Below, one piece after another: positions 26,555-34,291 of a DNA stretch of 64,000 nt. Both the position numbers and the translations under genes were made by a program. This DNA comes from Actinomycetospora sp. TBRC 11914 (GTDB lineage Bacteria > Actinomycetota > Actinomycetes > Mycobacteriales > Pseudonocardiaceae). The notes under the pieces are model-generated. The model worked only from the letters and a program-made list of their open reading frames with translations, searched no databases and had not been told where the DNA came from. Where the stretch lies: contig NZ_JABBND010000012.1 in NCBI RefSeq assembly GCF_012933465.1, positions 1 through 64,000 of the forward strand, in the 5' to 3' direction. Position 1 is the first letter of the stretch; every line of letters starts with the position of its first letter.

Positions 26555-26725
26555 GTGTCCGCTGACGACAAGTTCGACAACAAGGCTCAGGAGCTCAAGG
26601 GCAAGGCCAAGGAAGCCCTGGGGCGTGCGACGGACAACCACGAGTGGAAGGCCGAGGGCAAGAAGGACCAGGCCGCCGGCAACCTCAAGAACGCGGGCGA
26701 GAAGATCAAGGACGCCTTCAAGTAG
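26555..26725 (+). CDS. CsbD-family small stress protein
   Basis: This 56-residue hydrophilic protein reads SADDKFDNKAQELKGKAKEA and ends AAGNLKNAGEKIKDAFK, the CsbD pattern of short helices. CsbD proteins are induced by general stress in other bacteria, and their function is unknown. The GTG has a strong AGGAGG 5 bases upstream. GGGTAA (26531-26536) resembles a SigB/SigF-type -10 element, but no matching -35 is clear. A 15-bp hairpin follows the stop. Confidence 0.88.
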   Translation: MSADDKFDNKAQELKGKAKEALGRATDNHEWKAEGKKDQAAGNLKNAGEKIKDAFK

Positions 26726-26751
26726 GTCCTGGTCACCGTCGCCCCGGCGAC

Positions 26752-26786
26752 CGTCCGGGCCGTGCCTCCGTGGCGCGGCCCGGACG
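26752..26786. terminator. Bidirectional hairpin terminator between csbD-like and EamA-like genes
   Basis: CGTCCGGGCCGTGCC (26752-26766) pairs with GGCGCGGCCCGGACG (26772-26786) across a 5-base loop, with one G-T wobble. It lies between convergent genes and is strong enough to stop transcription both ways. No T tract follows. Confidence 0.75.
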
Positions 26787-26802
26787 TGTGTCGGCCCCGG
26801 TC

Positions 26803-27660
26803 TCAGACGCGCTTGAGCGGCGGCCGGGCGACCCCGTCGTCGCCGGCCAGCGAGGCCTGGGCGGGCGAGCGCGCGAGCACCACCACGCCGCCCAGCGCGA
26901 GCACCAGGCCCGCCAGGAAGCCCCCGATCCACCCGACGCGGATGCCGTCGCCGAGGAAGGCGAGCCCGAGCAGCCCCGGCGCCAGCGTCTCGGTCACCGC
27001 GAGCACGGCGACCACCGGCCCGACGGTGCCGCGGGCCAGCGCGACGGTGTAGAGCCCCAGGCCGAGCGCGGCGTACCCGAGGAGCGCCCATGCCACCGGG
27101 TCGGTGAGCACGGTGCGGGCGATCTCGCCGACCGGCCCGTCGAGGTCGACCAGCCGGACCGCGACCGCCGTCCCGCCGAAGGCCAGCCCGGCGAGGAAGG
27201 CGATGGGCACCGCGCGCCGGCTCTTGAGCGCGGTGACGGTCCCGACGGCGGCGAGCACCACGAGCACCGCGATCAGGGCGATGGTCCCGCCGACGCCGGC
27301 CTGCGGGAGCTCGCCGGTCTCCGCGCTGCCCACCAGCAGGGCCAGCCCGACGACGTTGGCCGCGGCCGCGGCGAGGTCGATCCGCCGCAGCGGGGTGTCG
27401 AAGACCCAGTGCGAGGCGACCACGGTGATCGCGACCTGGCCCGAGACGATCGCCTGCACGGCCACGATGGGCATGTAGCGCAGCGCCAGCACCGTGAGGA
27501 CCCAGCCGGCGATGTCCAGCAGCAGCCCCCCGAGGTAGAGGGGGCTCGTGACCACCCCGGCGGCGTGGGTCGCCCGGCGGGTGGCCATCGCCTCGAGCAT
27601 CGCGGCGCCGGCGTTGGCCGCCGCGGCGACGAGGGCCGCGACGAGGCCGAGGACCAGCAC
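26803..27660 (-). CDS. DMT/EamA-like integral membrane protein
   Basis: This 285-residue protein has nine or ten hydrophobic segments and no soluble domain. The pattern of short helices (LGLVAALVAAAANAGAAM, PIVAVQAIVSGQVAITVV, VGPVVAVLAVTETLAPGLLG) fits the drug/metabolite transporter superfamily, including the repeated PVVAVLA/E-T motif near the end of each half. The GTG start has GGAGGAGGGG 3-5 bases upstream. Substrate is unknown, and a magnesium or metabolite exporter role is possible. Confidence 0.78.
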   Translation of the reverse strand: MLVLGLVAALVAAAANAGAAMLEAMATRRATHAAGVVTSPLYLGGLLLDIAGWVLTVLALRYMPIVAVQAIVSGQVAITVVASHWVFDTPLRRIDLAAAAANVVGLALLVGSAETGELPQAGVGGTIALIAVLVVLAAVGTVTALKSRRAVPIAFLAGLAFGGTAVAVRLVDLDGPVGEIARTVLTDPVAWALLGYAALGLGLYTVALARGTVGPVVAVLAVTETLAPGLLGLAFLGDGIRVGWIGGFLAGLVLALGGVVVLARSPAQASLAGDDGVARPPLKRV

Positions 27661-28237
27661 GTGCCCCTCCTCCGGTCCGTGGCCGCCCGGGCCCGAGTGT
27701 GACCGGGGATCCGGTTCGGTGCCCGTCGTCGGGGGTCGACGACACGCCGACGGGATACCCGCGCGGGTCCCGGCCCAGGGTCCCGCGGCCGGTGGGAGCA
27801 CGAGTGGGGGCGGCGCGGCGCGGTGTGGGATCGCTCACCCTCGGCGCTCCCGCGAGCGCCCCGGGACGGCCACCGTCACCGATCGTTGCAGGCCGGACGG
27901 TTTTCGTGGCCCCTGGGGCGGCGCCGGACGGCCCCTCGCGCCGCGCCCGGCGCACGGCCGTCCGGGTGGCAACGGTGCTGGTCGGAGCGGGTCCGGCGCC
28001 GGAGACCGGGCGTGACCCGGCGTCCCCCGGTCGACCGACACCCCGCCCGGATGGCCGTCCGGGCAGAGGTCCGCGTGACCGAGATCCATCCCTCGGACGG
28101 AGTACCTGGACCACCGCTACGCTGACGCAACGGCGAAGATCTCGCGTCCGAGCGGCCATGGCCTCACTCGAATGCGCTGTCTAGGGTTTTCCGTGCCGCG
28201 TCGTCAGCCGCCGCTCGAGGGAGAAACGGGGGTCCTC
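27661..28237. other. 577-base intergenic region without convincing genes
   Basis: Open frames on both strands here are proline/arginine-rich, lack ribosome sites and match no family. A 7-bp hairpin (GCCCGGA at 28045-28051 with TCCGGGC at 28058-28064) is present. TGTCTAGGGT, an extended -10-like sequence ending at 28187, is the best promoter candidate for the monooxygenase gene. The rest shows nothing recognisable. Confidence 0.5.
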
Positions 28238-29377
28238 GTGGAGCACGTGCCGCTCCTGGTCCTCGGGTCCGGGATCGACGGTCTGGCGGCCGCGCTGTGC
28301 CTCGCCCACCAGGGCTTCCCCGTGCAGCTGCTCGAGCGGGGACCCGACCCGGAGTCCCTCGACGACGCCGGGCCCTCGGGCTCCATGGTGGTCCGGCCCT
28401 CGGCCGCGCGGGTCCTCCAGGGCCTCGGGCTGCTCGAGGAGCTGCGCCCGCGGGCGCTCGAGGTGCAGCGCTACTGCCACCTCGACGCGGCGAGCGGGCA
28501 GCCGCTGCGCAAGGTCGAGCTCGGCGACGTCGCCCGCGCCCGCTTCGGCTACCCCTGCCTCATCGTCACGCGCCGGGACGTGCGGCGGACGCTGGCCCGC
28601 GCCTGCGCCGCCGACGAGATGATCGGCGTGCACTACGAGCGCCGCCCCACCTCGGTCGAGGACATCGGCGACGCCGCCCTCGTGACCGTCGAGGACGGCG
28701 AGCAGTGGCGCGCCGAGGCCCTCGTCGGCGCCGACGGGGCCTCGAGCCGCGTCCGGGGCCTCCTGGAGGCCGGCGCCGGCGCGCTCTCGCCGACCTTCGT
28801 CGTGCGCCGCACCACCGTCGCCTCCAGCGCCGGGGAGCCGGCGAGCCCCGAGCTGCGGGTGTGGTCGGGGCCCCAGCTGCAGGCGATGCGGCTGCCGTCC
28901 CCCCACGGCGGCGCCGAGGTCGTCCTGGTGATGCGCGCGGACCTGCCGCCCGCCGAGCGCGAGTGGGTCGTCTCGCGGCTGGAGCCGGAGCTGCGCCGCA
29001 GCGTGAGCGCCGTCGTCGGGCGCGAGCCCGAGCAGGTCGTCGCCCACCAGCGCCCCCTGTCGCGCTGGACCCGCAACCGGCTCACCGTGCTCGGCGCGGC
29101 GGCGCAGCCGCTCCTGCCGCACGCCGGCGAGGAGGAGAACCAGTCCCTGCTCGACGCCCACGCCCTCGGCGCCGCGTTCGACCGGTCCGACGGCCGCATC
29201 CTCCCCGGGCTCGAGGGCTACGAGACGCTGCGCGCCCCGGCCCGGGCCGCCTGCGCCGCGCGGGTGGCCGAGTTCGCCGCGCTCTCGCACGCCGAGGGCC
29301 TCACCCGCCGTCTCCGGGACCGGCTGTGGGCCCGGGAAGCCGTCGACGAGGTCGCCGAGGTGCTCGGCGAGGTGTAG
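28238..29377 (+). CDS. FAD-dependent monooxygenase (salicylate-hydroxylase-like)
   Basis: This 379-residue group A flavoprotein has a dinucleotide-binding start VPLLVLGSGIDGLAAALCLA, the middle motif ALVGADGASSRVRGLL (the DG fingerprint), and AAAQPLLPHAGEEENQSLLDA at the FAD ribityl site. The second motif usually reads GDAAH, and here it is GAAAQPLLP, which may affect FAD binding. The first motif also has GSGIDG rather than GGGIAG. The GTG has GGGGG 5 bases upstream. Substrate is unknown. Confidence 0.85.
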   Translation: MEHVPLLVLGSGIDGLAAALCLAHQGFPVQLLERGPDPESLDDAGPSGSMVVRPSAARVLQGLGLLEELRPRALEVQRYCHLDAASGQPLRKVELGDVARARFGYPCLIVTRRDVRRTLARACAADEMIGVHYERRPTSVEDIGDAALVTVEDGEQWRAEALVGADGASSRVRGLLEAGAGALSPTFVVRRTTVASSAGEPASPELRVWSGPQLQAMRLPSPHGGAEVVLVMRADLPPAEREWVVSRLEPELRRSVSAVVGREPEQVVAHQRPLSRWTRNRLTVLGAAAQPLLPHAGEEENQSLLDAHALGAAFDRSDGRILPGLEGYETLRAPARAACAARVAEFAALSHAEGLTRRLRDRLWAREAVDEVAEVLGEV

Positions 29378-29433
29378 CCCGCCACACACTCCGAGCGCCC
29401 GTCGTTCCTCGCCGAGGGCTGACAGGGGTGAGG

Positions 29434-30669
29434 ATGCGGACCATGACCTCTCCGCTCGCCGTCGAGAAGGACCCCGCCTCGCTGGGCTTCGACCCGTCCC
29501 GCCTGCGCCGCATCGACGACCACTTCCGGCGCTACGTCGACGACGGCCGGCTCGCGGGCTGGCAGGTCGTCGTCACCCGCCGCGGGCACGTGGTGCACTC
29601 GAGCGAGGCGGGGCAGCGCGACGAGGAGGCGGGCCTGCCGGTCGAGCCCGACACCCGCTGGCGCATCTTCTCGATGTCCAAGCCCATCACCTCGGTGGCG
29701 GCGCTCATGCTGTGGGAGCGCGGCGAGCTCGAGCTCACCGACCCGATCAGCCGGTGGCTGCCCGAGTTCGCCGAGCCCCGCGTGTACGTGCGCGGGTCGG
29801 CCACCGCGCCGCTGACCATGCCGAGCCCGGAGCCGATCCGGGTCTGGCACCTGCTCAGCCACACCGCGGGCCTCACCTACGGGTTCCACCACGCGCACCC
29901 GGTCGACGAGCTGTACCGCGCCGCGGGCTTCGAGTGGGGCGTCCCGGACGGCCTCGACCTGGCCGGCTGCGTCGAGGCATGGGCTCGGATGCCGCTCGTG
30001 CACACCCCCGGCTCGGAGTGGAACTACAGCCACGCCACCGACGTGCTCGGGCGCCTCGTGGAGGTCGTGTCCGGGCGGCGCCTCGACGTCTTCCTCGACG
30101 AGGAGATCCTCGGTCCGCTGGGCATGACGGCGACGGCGTTCGCGGCCGACGACCCGTCCCGCACCGCGGCGCTGTACGCCCGGGTCGCCGACGGGTCGCG
30201 GGTGCGGGCGCCCGCGGGCGAGGCGTTCCTCGAGCCCCCGACGTGGCTCTCGGGCGGCGGCGGGTTGGTCTCCACCGCCGCCGACTACCACCGCTTCACC
30301 CAGATGCTGCTGCGCGGCGGGGAGCTCGACGGGGTGCGGCTCCTCGGGTCGCGCACCGTCGCCTACATGGGCCGCAACCACCTGCCCGGAGGTGCCGACC
30401 TCACCGAGGTCGGGCGGCCGCTGTTCGCGGAGATGCCCTTCGACGGGGTCGGCTTCGGGCTCGGGGTGTCGGTGGTGCTCGACCCGACGCGCTACCGGAC
30501 GCTGTGCAGCACGGGGGAGATGGCCTGGGGCGGCGCCGCCAGCACCGCGTTCTGGGTGGACCCCGCCGAGGAGCTCACCGCGCTGTTCTTCACCCAGTTG
30601 ATGCCCTCGAGCGCCTACCCGATCCGCAGTGCACTGCGCGCGTTGGTCTACCAGGCACTGGTCGACTGA
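29434..30669 (+). CDS. Serine hydrolase of the class C beta-lactamase/esterase family
   Basis: This 411-residue cytosolic protein has the SxxK motif SMSK with Ser80 and Lys83, the second motif Tyr198 (YSH), and a conserved HTAGL near residue 143. It has no signal peptide, so it is probably an esterase such as EstB/LipL type rather than a resistance enzyme. A second ATG lies at 29443, and both starts have GGGG-type sites upstream. A long inverted repeat follows the stop codon. Confidence 0.88.
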   Translation: MRTMTSPLAVEKDPASLGFDPSRLRRIDDHFRRYVDDGRLAGWQVVVTRRGHVVHSSEAGQRDEEAGLPVEPDTRWRIFSMSKPITSVAALMLWERGELELTDPISRWLPEFAEPRVYVRGSATAPLTMPSPEPIRVWHLLSHTAGLTYGFHHAHPVDELYRAAGFEWGVPDGLDLAGCVEAWARMPLVHTPGSEWNYSHATDVLGRLVEVVSGRRLDVFLDEEILGPLGMTATAFAADDPSRTAALYARVADGSRVRAPAGEAFLEPPTWLSGGGGLVSTAADYHRFTQMLLRGGELDGVRLLGSRTVAYMGRNHLPGGADLTEVGRPLFAEMPFDGVGFGLGVSVVLDPTRYRTLCSTGEMAWGGAASTAFWVDPAEELTALFFTQLMPSSAYPIRSALRALVYQALVD

Positions 30670-30676
30670 GCATCCG

Positions 30677-30723
30677 CCATGTGAGCGGGACCGGGGTCGC
30701 GACGTCCGGTTCCGCTCACATGG
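30677..30723. repeat. Long inverted repeat, family D
   Basis: CCATGTGAGCGGGACCGG (30677-30694) and CCGGTTCCGCTCACATGG (30706-30723) form an 18-bp stem with one G-T wobble and an 11-base loop. It starts 7 bases after the hydrolase stop. No second copy was seen in this window. Confidence 0.75.
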
Positions 30724-30837
30724 AGCAGCCTGAGGAGATCCCGGCTCACCCTGAGAGAGGGCTGCACAGGCCATCTCCGCTCTGTAGCGTCTGCGGCTGC
30801 CATCGGGCCGCCGATTTGGCAGGGGCGAGGGAGACGG

Positions 30838-31137
30838 ATGAGCGCGACGCCGGGGCCACGACGACGACCTGCCGGACCACACCCGGAACGCGGCGCCACG
30901 GAGACCTCCGGGGTGCCCGAACCGCGGGTCGGCCAGGACGCGGGGGGAGCGGGTGTCGTCTCGGGCGTCCCCACCCAGCGCACCGCGGCCGACGTGTACC
31001 GGGTCAGCGAGGAGCAGGTGCACCGCGCCCGGATGGCGGTGGCCCGCAACGCGCTGGACTCCGAGGACTGCCGCGAGCTCCTCGACATGCTCGGGCTGAT
31101 CGGGGAGCCGGGCGAACCGCCGCCCGTGCGTCGCTGA
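30838..31137 (+). CDS. Hypothetical protein (99 aa)
   Basis: The first half is disordered, rich in Pro, Gly and Arg. The second half (DVYRVSEEQVHRARMAVARNALDSEDCRELLDMLGLI) looks like a compact helical domain with real protein composition. GAGGGAGA precedes the ATG by 4 bases. It lies between the serine hydrolase and a TetR gene, with no family recognised. The helical part resembles small conserved actinomycete proteins of unknown role. Confidence 0.65.
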   Translation: MSATPGPRRRPAGPHPERGATETSGVPEPRVGQDAGGAGVVSGVPTQRTAADVYRVSEEQVHRARMAVARNALDSEDCRELLDMLGLIGEPGEPPPVRR

Positions 31138-31192
31138 CCGACCGCGGCGCGGGTGACACGGTCCTCACAGCTGCGCGCCGTAGCGTCACCTC

Positions 31193-31942
31193 GTGATGGT
31201 CCAGGTACCGGAGTCGCCCGCGTCGTCGCGCCCAGCCCTGCCCGGGCGGGGGTCACCCGTCGTCCGGACCCGGGCCGGGTCGCGGCAGGCGCGTGCCCTC
31301 GCGACGCGCGAGACCATCCTCGACGCGGCCGCCCACGAGTTCGCGGCCGAGGGCTACCACGCCGCCTCGCTGTCGGGGATCCTCGCGCGCAGCGGCGTGA
31401 CCAAGGGCGCGATGTACTTCCACTTCGCGTCCAAGGAGGCGATGGCGCGCGCCGTCGCCGACGTCATGAAGGCCCGCCTGCCGGAGGTCGTCGGCGAGTG
31501 GAGCGCCGGTGACGACCCGTTGACGATCGCGGTCCACGTCGCCGTGGGCTACGCCGCGCTCCTGCGCGACGAGGTGGCGTGCCGGGCTGGGCTGCGCGTG
31601 GTCAACGACGGCGCCCTCGGGCCCGACCAGGCCCGCTGGCCCGCCGACTTCTGGGAGGCGGTCCACGTCGACCTGCTCGGCCGTGCCCGGGACGCGGGGT
31701 CGTTGCGCCCGGGCATCGACCCGGTCGAGCTCGCCCGGCTGGTCGTGGCCCTCGGCACGGGCGTCCGGGCGGTCTGCCTGGCCGCCGGCGAGCTCGCCGC
31801 CCTGCGTGAGCGGACGGCGGCCTCCTGGACGGTGCTGCTGCACGGGGTCGCCGAGCCGTCGTGGCTCGCGCGGTGGGACGCCGCCGGCGGGATGGCGACC
31901 GTGCCCGGAGATCCTGGACAGCGCCCCGGCGGGGGTACCTGA
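31193..31942 (+). CDS. TetR-family regulator, gamma-butyrolactone-receptor-like
   Basis: This 249-residue protein has a disordered basic N-terminus followed by ATRETILDAAAHEFAAEGYH and an HTH (SGILARSGVTKGAMYFHFASK) at about residues 65-85. The GAMYFHF-SKE sequence is characteristic of ScbR/ArpA-type butyrolactone receptors. No AfsA-type synthase or antibiotic cluster is nearby, so it is an orphan (pseudo)receptor at most. TAGCGT (31181-31186) lies 6 bases before the GTG, indicating a leaderless start. The target is unknown. Confidence 0.85.
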   Translation: MMVQVPESPASSRPALPGRGSPVVRTRAGSRQARALATRETILDAAAHEFAAEGYHAASLSGILARSGVTKGAMYFHFASKEAMARAVADVMKARLPEVVGEWSAGDDPLTIAVHVAVGYAALLRDEVACRAGLRVVNDGALGPDQARWPADFWEAVHVDLLGRARDAGSLRPGIDPVELARLVVALGTGVRAVCLAAGELAALRERTAASWTVLLHGVAEPSWLARWDAAGGMATVPGDPGQRPGGGT

Positions 31943-32048
31943 CGACGGCATCGGACCCGTCCCGTAAGCTCGTCGGTGCACCCAACGGGGCCGGACGGTC
32001 TCCGGCGCTGGAGGGGGTAAGGTCTCCGCAAGATCAGAGGAGCTCCGA

Positions 32049-32121
32049 GCCCCCATCGTTCAGCGGCCTAGGACTCCGCCCTTTCAAGGCGGCAACGCGG
32101 GTTCGAATCCCGTTGGGGGTA
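32049..32121 (+). tRNA. tRNA-Glu (anticodon TTC)
   Basis: This 73-base cloverleaf has acceptor arms GCCCCCA and TGGGGGT, with a G-T pair at the first position. The anticodon loop CTTTCAA has TTC at 32083-32085, and the T-arm contains GTTCGAAT. TAAGGT (32018-32023) is a plausible -10 box for the three-tRNA cluster. Confidence 0.95.
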
Positions 32122-32140
32122 CGCAGTAACTGAAGAGCAA

Positions 32141-32214
32141 GGCCCAGTGGCGCAGTTGGTTAGCGCGTCGCCCTGTCACGGCGAAGGTCGCGGGTTCGAG
32201 TCCCGTCTGGGTCG
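32141..32214 (+). tRNA. tRNA-Asp (anticodon GTC)
   Basis: This 74-base tRNA has acceptor GGCCCAG paired with CTGGGTC. The anticodon stem TCGCC/GGCGA encloses loop CTGTCAC with GTC at 32175-32177, and the T-loop is TTCGAGT. It lies 19 bases after tRNA-Glu and is probably co-transcribed with it. Confidence 0.95.
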
Positions 32215-32254
32215 CACGGTCGTGCACACGCCGCGGTGGCGTGGAGGCCGACAA

Positions 32255-32328
32255 GGCCAGGTAGCTCAGTCGGTACGAGCGATCGCCTGAAAAGCGATAG
32301 GTCGGCGGTTCGACCCCGCCCCTGGCCA
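32255..32328 (+). tRNA. tRNA-Phe (anticodon GAA)
   Basis: This 74-base tRNA has acceptor GGCCAGG paired with CCTGGCC. The anticodon loop CTGAAAA has GAA at 32289-32291, and the T-loop is TTCGACC. Its 3' half, from the anticodon loop on, is repeated at 33894-33940, marking it as a site of past element integration. Confidence 0.95.
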
Positions 32329-32378
32329 CCCCTTCTTCGTCGCTGGTGGTGCCGGCCTGGCGCTCCGCAGCGACGGGA

Positions 32379-32768
32379 CTAGGCCCAGAACGCGTCGTAC
32401 GCGGCTTGGTCCTCGTAGACGAAGCGGGCCTCACCGACGCGCCCCCGGTCGAACTCGAAGACGACGAGTTGCGGTGCCTCGAGGGTCTTCTCCCCGCGCG
32501 TGCCGACGACGTCCACCAGCGCGACCGCGCGGCTGTCGTTCGCCAGGACGTCACGGAGCGACAGGCGCAGACCGCCACCGGACTCCTCGGCCACGCGACG
32601 CCAGAAGTCGAAGATCGCGTCGGGGCCGACGTACGTCCCGGCCAGCTTCCCCCGACCGGCGACGACCCACCGAGTGTCCGGCCCGAGGGCCTTCGCGAGG
32701 GCGCGGCCGTCCCTGCGCGCCATCGCCGCGTAGAGGTCGCGGACGTGCTGCTCGTTCGGGTGCGCCAC
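32379..32768 (-). CDS. SnoaL/NTF2-like protein
   Basis: This 129-residue protein has the cone-shaped NTF2-like pattern: HVRDLYAAMARRDGRALAKAL, then DTRWVVAGRGKLAGTYVG, then a beta-sheet ending VVFEFDRGRVGEARFVYEDQAAYDAF. Members include polyketide cyclases, isomerases and ketosteroid-binding proteins, and nothing here narrows it. It lies inside the tRNA-Phe-flanked segment, divergent from the DUF1330 gene. No strong ribosome-binding site is seen. Confidence 0.8.
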   Translation of the reverse strand: MAHPNEQHVRDLYAAMARRDGRALAKALGPDTRWVVAGRGKLAGTYVGPDAIFDFWRRVAEESGGGLRLSLRDVLANDSRAVALVDVVGTRGEKTLEAPQLVVFEFDRGRVGEARFVYEDQAAYDAFWA

Positions 32769-32927
32769 GTGGGCAGGGTCTTGCGTGACCGGGACGTCGT
32801 CAACGGGTCCCGGGCCCGCCCGTCAGTCGGCGAGGAGAACTGCGACGACAGGTGTGCTCGACGACGAGGCCGGCGGCGTGTTCAGCTACCGAGCGGTCGG
32901 CACGACCGCGTGGTGGAGGAGGTCCTG

Positions 32928-33224
32928 ATGGCGCGCGCCTACTGGGTCAACACGTTCCGCGAGATTCGCGATGAGGCCAAGCTGGACGCGTACGTCGCCC
33001 TGGCGGGTCCGGCGATACATGCCGGCGGTGGCCGCTTCCTGGCGCGCGGTAACCCGGCTGCGGCGTTCGAGAGCGGCACCACGAACCGCGTCGCCCTGAT
33101 CGAGTTCGACAGCGTCGAGCAGGCGGTCGCCACCTACGAGGGCCCGGAGTACCAGGCCGCCGTGGAGGCACTCGGCGACGGCGCCGTCCGGGACATCCGC
33201 ATCATCGAGGCGATCCCAGACTGA
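32928..33224 (+). CDS. DUF1330-family protein
   Basis: This 98-residue protein with a ferredoxin-like fold reads MARAYWVNTFREIRD, GGGRFLARGNPAAAFE, and VALIEFDSVEQAVATYEGPEYQ, the DUF1330 pattern. No enzymatic role is established for the family. A good GGAGGAGG site precedes the ATG by 6 bases. It sits in the segment between tRNA-Phe and its partial copy. Confidence 0.88.
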   Translation: MARAYWVNTFREIRDEAKLDAYVALAGPAIHAGGGRFLARGNPAAAFESGTTNRVALIEFDSVEQAVATYEGPEYQAAVEALGDGAVRDIRIIEAIPD

Positions 33225-33389
33225 TGCGTCAATGAGCAGGGCGGTCGGGGGAATCGACGAGGTAGCCCTCGCCTGCACGCGATCGACTCGTCCGAAGCGG
33301 GCCCGCGCCGTCGAGGCACAGACCCCGAGCACGAGCCGTGTTGGCGGACTGTCGTTGACCGTCCGTCGGGTCCGGCGGACTCTCTTCTC

Positions 33390-33794
33390 GTGCCGCGCTA
33401 CGAGCTCACGACCGACGACGAGCTGACTCGCTCGCAGAAGGACGAACTCGCGCGCGCGATCACAGACGTCCACGTCGCCGTCACGGGCGCGCCGCCGTCG
33501 ATCGTCCACGTCATCTTCTGGACCACGGGCGCCGGCAACGACGCCTACGTCGGAGGGCGTCAGCGAGCGGGGACCTACCTCCAGGGCTCCGTCCGAGCCG
33601 GTCGCGACGCGGACACCGTCAGCAAGCTCCTGAACGACCTGGCCGCCGCCGTGGGACGAGTGACAGGAGCAGCCGCCGAGGACGTCACTGTGGCTCTGCG
33701 CGAGACATCGACGCACCTCGTCCTCGAGGGCGGAAGGACTGTCGGGGAGCCCGGCGCGGAGAACCCGGCGTTCACAGGATCGACCAGCCGCTGA
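33390..33794 (+). CDS. Tautomerase-superfamily protein (MSAD/cis-CaaD-like)
   Basis: This 134-residue protein begins (M)PRYELTTDDELTRSQKDELARAITDVH, placing a proline next to the initiator. In this superfamily that proline becomes the catalytic N-terminal Pro1. The HVIFWTTGAGNDAYVGGRQRAG stretch matches the long-chain tautomerase group, which includes dehalogenase and decarboxylase members. Start is a GTG with no clear ribosome site. It is the last gene before the attR-like repeat. Exact substrate cannot be inferred. Confidence 0.82.
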   Translation: MPRYELTTDDELTRSQKDELARAITDVHVAVTGAPPSIVHVIFWTTGAGNDAYVGGRQRAGTYLQGSVRAGRDADTVSKLLNDLAAAVGRVTGAAAEDVTVALRETSTHLVLEGGRTVGEPGAENPAFTGSTSR

Positions 33795-33893
33795 GGGCGC
33801 CCATGCGTCCCTGGCGGACTTCATCAGTCCTTCAGCAACACATTCGCCCTGGTCAAAGCACGGGTTCAGACGAGCTGGAAGCCCCTCCGGGCA

Positions 33894-33940
33894 CCTGAAC
33901 AGCGATAGGTCGGCGGTTCGGCCCCGCCCCTGGCCACCCC
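33894..33940 (+). repeat. tRNA-Phe 3'-half duplicate (attR-like site)
   Basis: This 47-base segment matches tRNA-Phe 32286-32332 at 45 positions. It begins in the anticodon loop (CCTGAAC) and runs through the T-arm (GGCGGTTCGGCC) to CCTGGCCACCCC. It lacks the 5' half and cannot fold as a tRNA. Confidence 0.9.
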
Positions 33941-34291
33941 CTCCCACGCTCCCGGTTGATCAGGAGCACAAGGGTCATGCGGACCGCTCCGGATACCTGC
34001 GTAGCGTGCCCCTCGCGCGGACCCACCACCCCTCGTTCTTGATCAGGGGCACATGGGGCAGACGGAGCCGTGGGCCAGGCTGCGCCCTGTGCCCCTCGTG
34101 CGAGCGGCCCCGCCCGGGACGGCGACCACGGGCGCGGCACCCCGGGCGAACCGGAGCCCCGCACCCGTCGTCGGGACCCTCAGCGGTAGGTCACCGCCGT
34201 GGTGTTCTTCGCCTGCCGGTCGGTCGAGCCCTTCACGGAGTCAGTCGCGCGTCCCGCCGGTCACCGCCGTCTTCGCCGCCCTCGTCGATCG
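33941..34291. other. Intergenic region with paired repeats, no intact gene
   Basis: Two similar units lie here. TTGATCAGGAGCACA (about 33957) is followed by GTGCCCCTCG, and TTGATCAGGGGCACA (about 34038) is followed by TGTGCCCCTCG, so each unit is an interrupted inverted repeat. A short minus-strand frame ending at 34180 (TDSVKGSTDRQAKNTTAVTY) has protein-like composition and could be the tail of a lost gene. No promoter or whole gene was recognised. Confidence 0.45.

Larger units (their letters stand above)
32286..33940. mobile_element. Remnant of an integrated element between tRNA-Phe and its 3'-half copy
   Basis: The 47 bases from the tRNA-Phe anticodon loop through 4 bases past its end (32286-32332) recur at 33894-33940 with two mismatches. 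Such a direct repeat is the usual product of tyrosine-recombinase integration into a tRNA gene, leaving the tRNA whole on one side. The 1.56 kb between them carries three small genes (SnoaL-like, DUF1330, tautomerase) and no integrase, so the element, if it was one, has decayed to cargo. Confidence 0.65.

Noticed and set aside
27699-28184. Possible genes in the 577-base gap before the flavin monooxygenase
   Set aside because: Frames on both strands are Pro/Arg-rich, lack ribosome sites or leaderless signals, and match no family.
33894-33940. Second tRNA-Phe gene
   Set aside because: Only the 3' half is present, with no D-arm or 5' acceptor strand.
34180-34257. Short protein-like frame after the GH88 gene
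   Set aside because: Fewer than 27 codons without a start signal; kept only as a possible lost gene tail in the intergenic entry.
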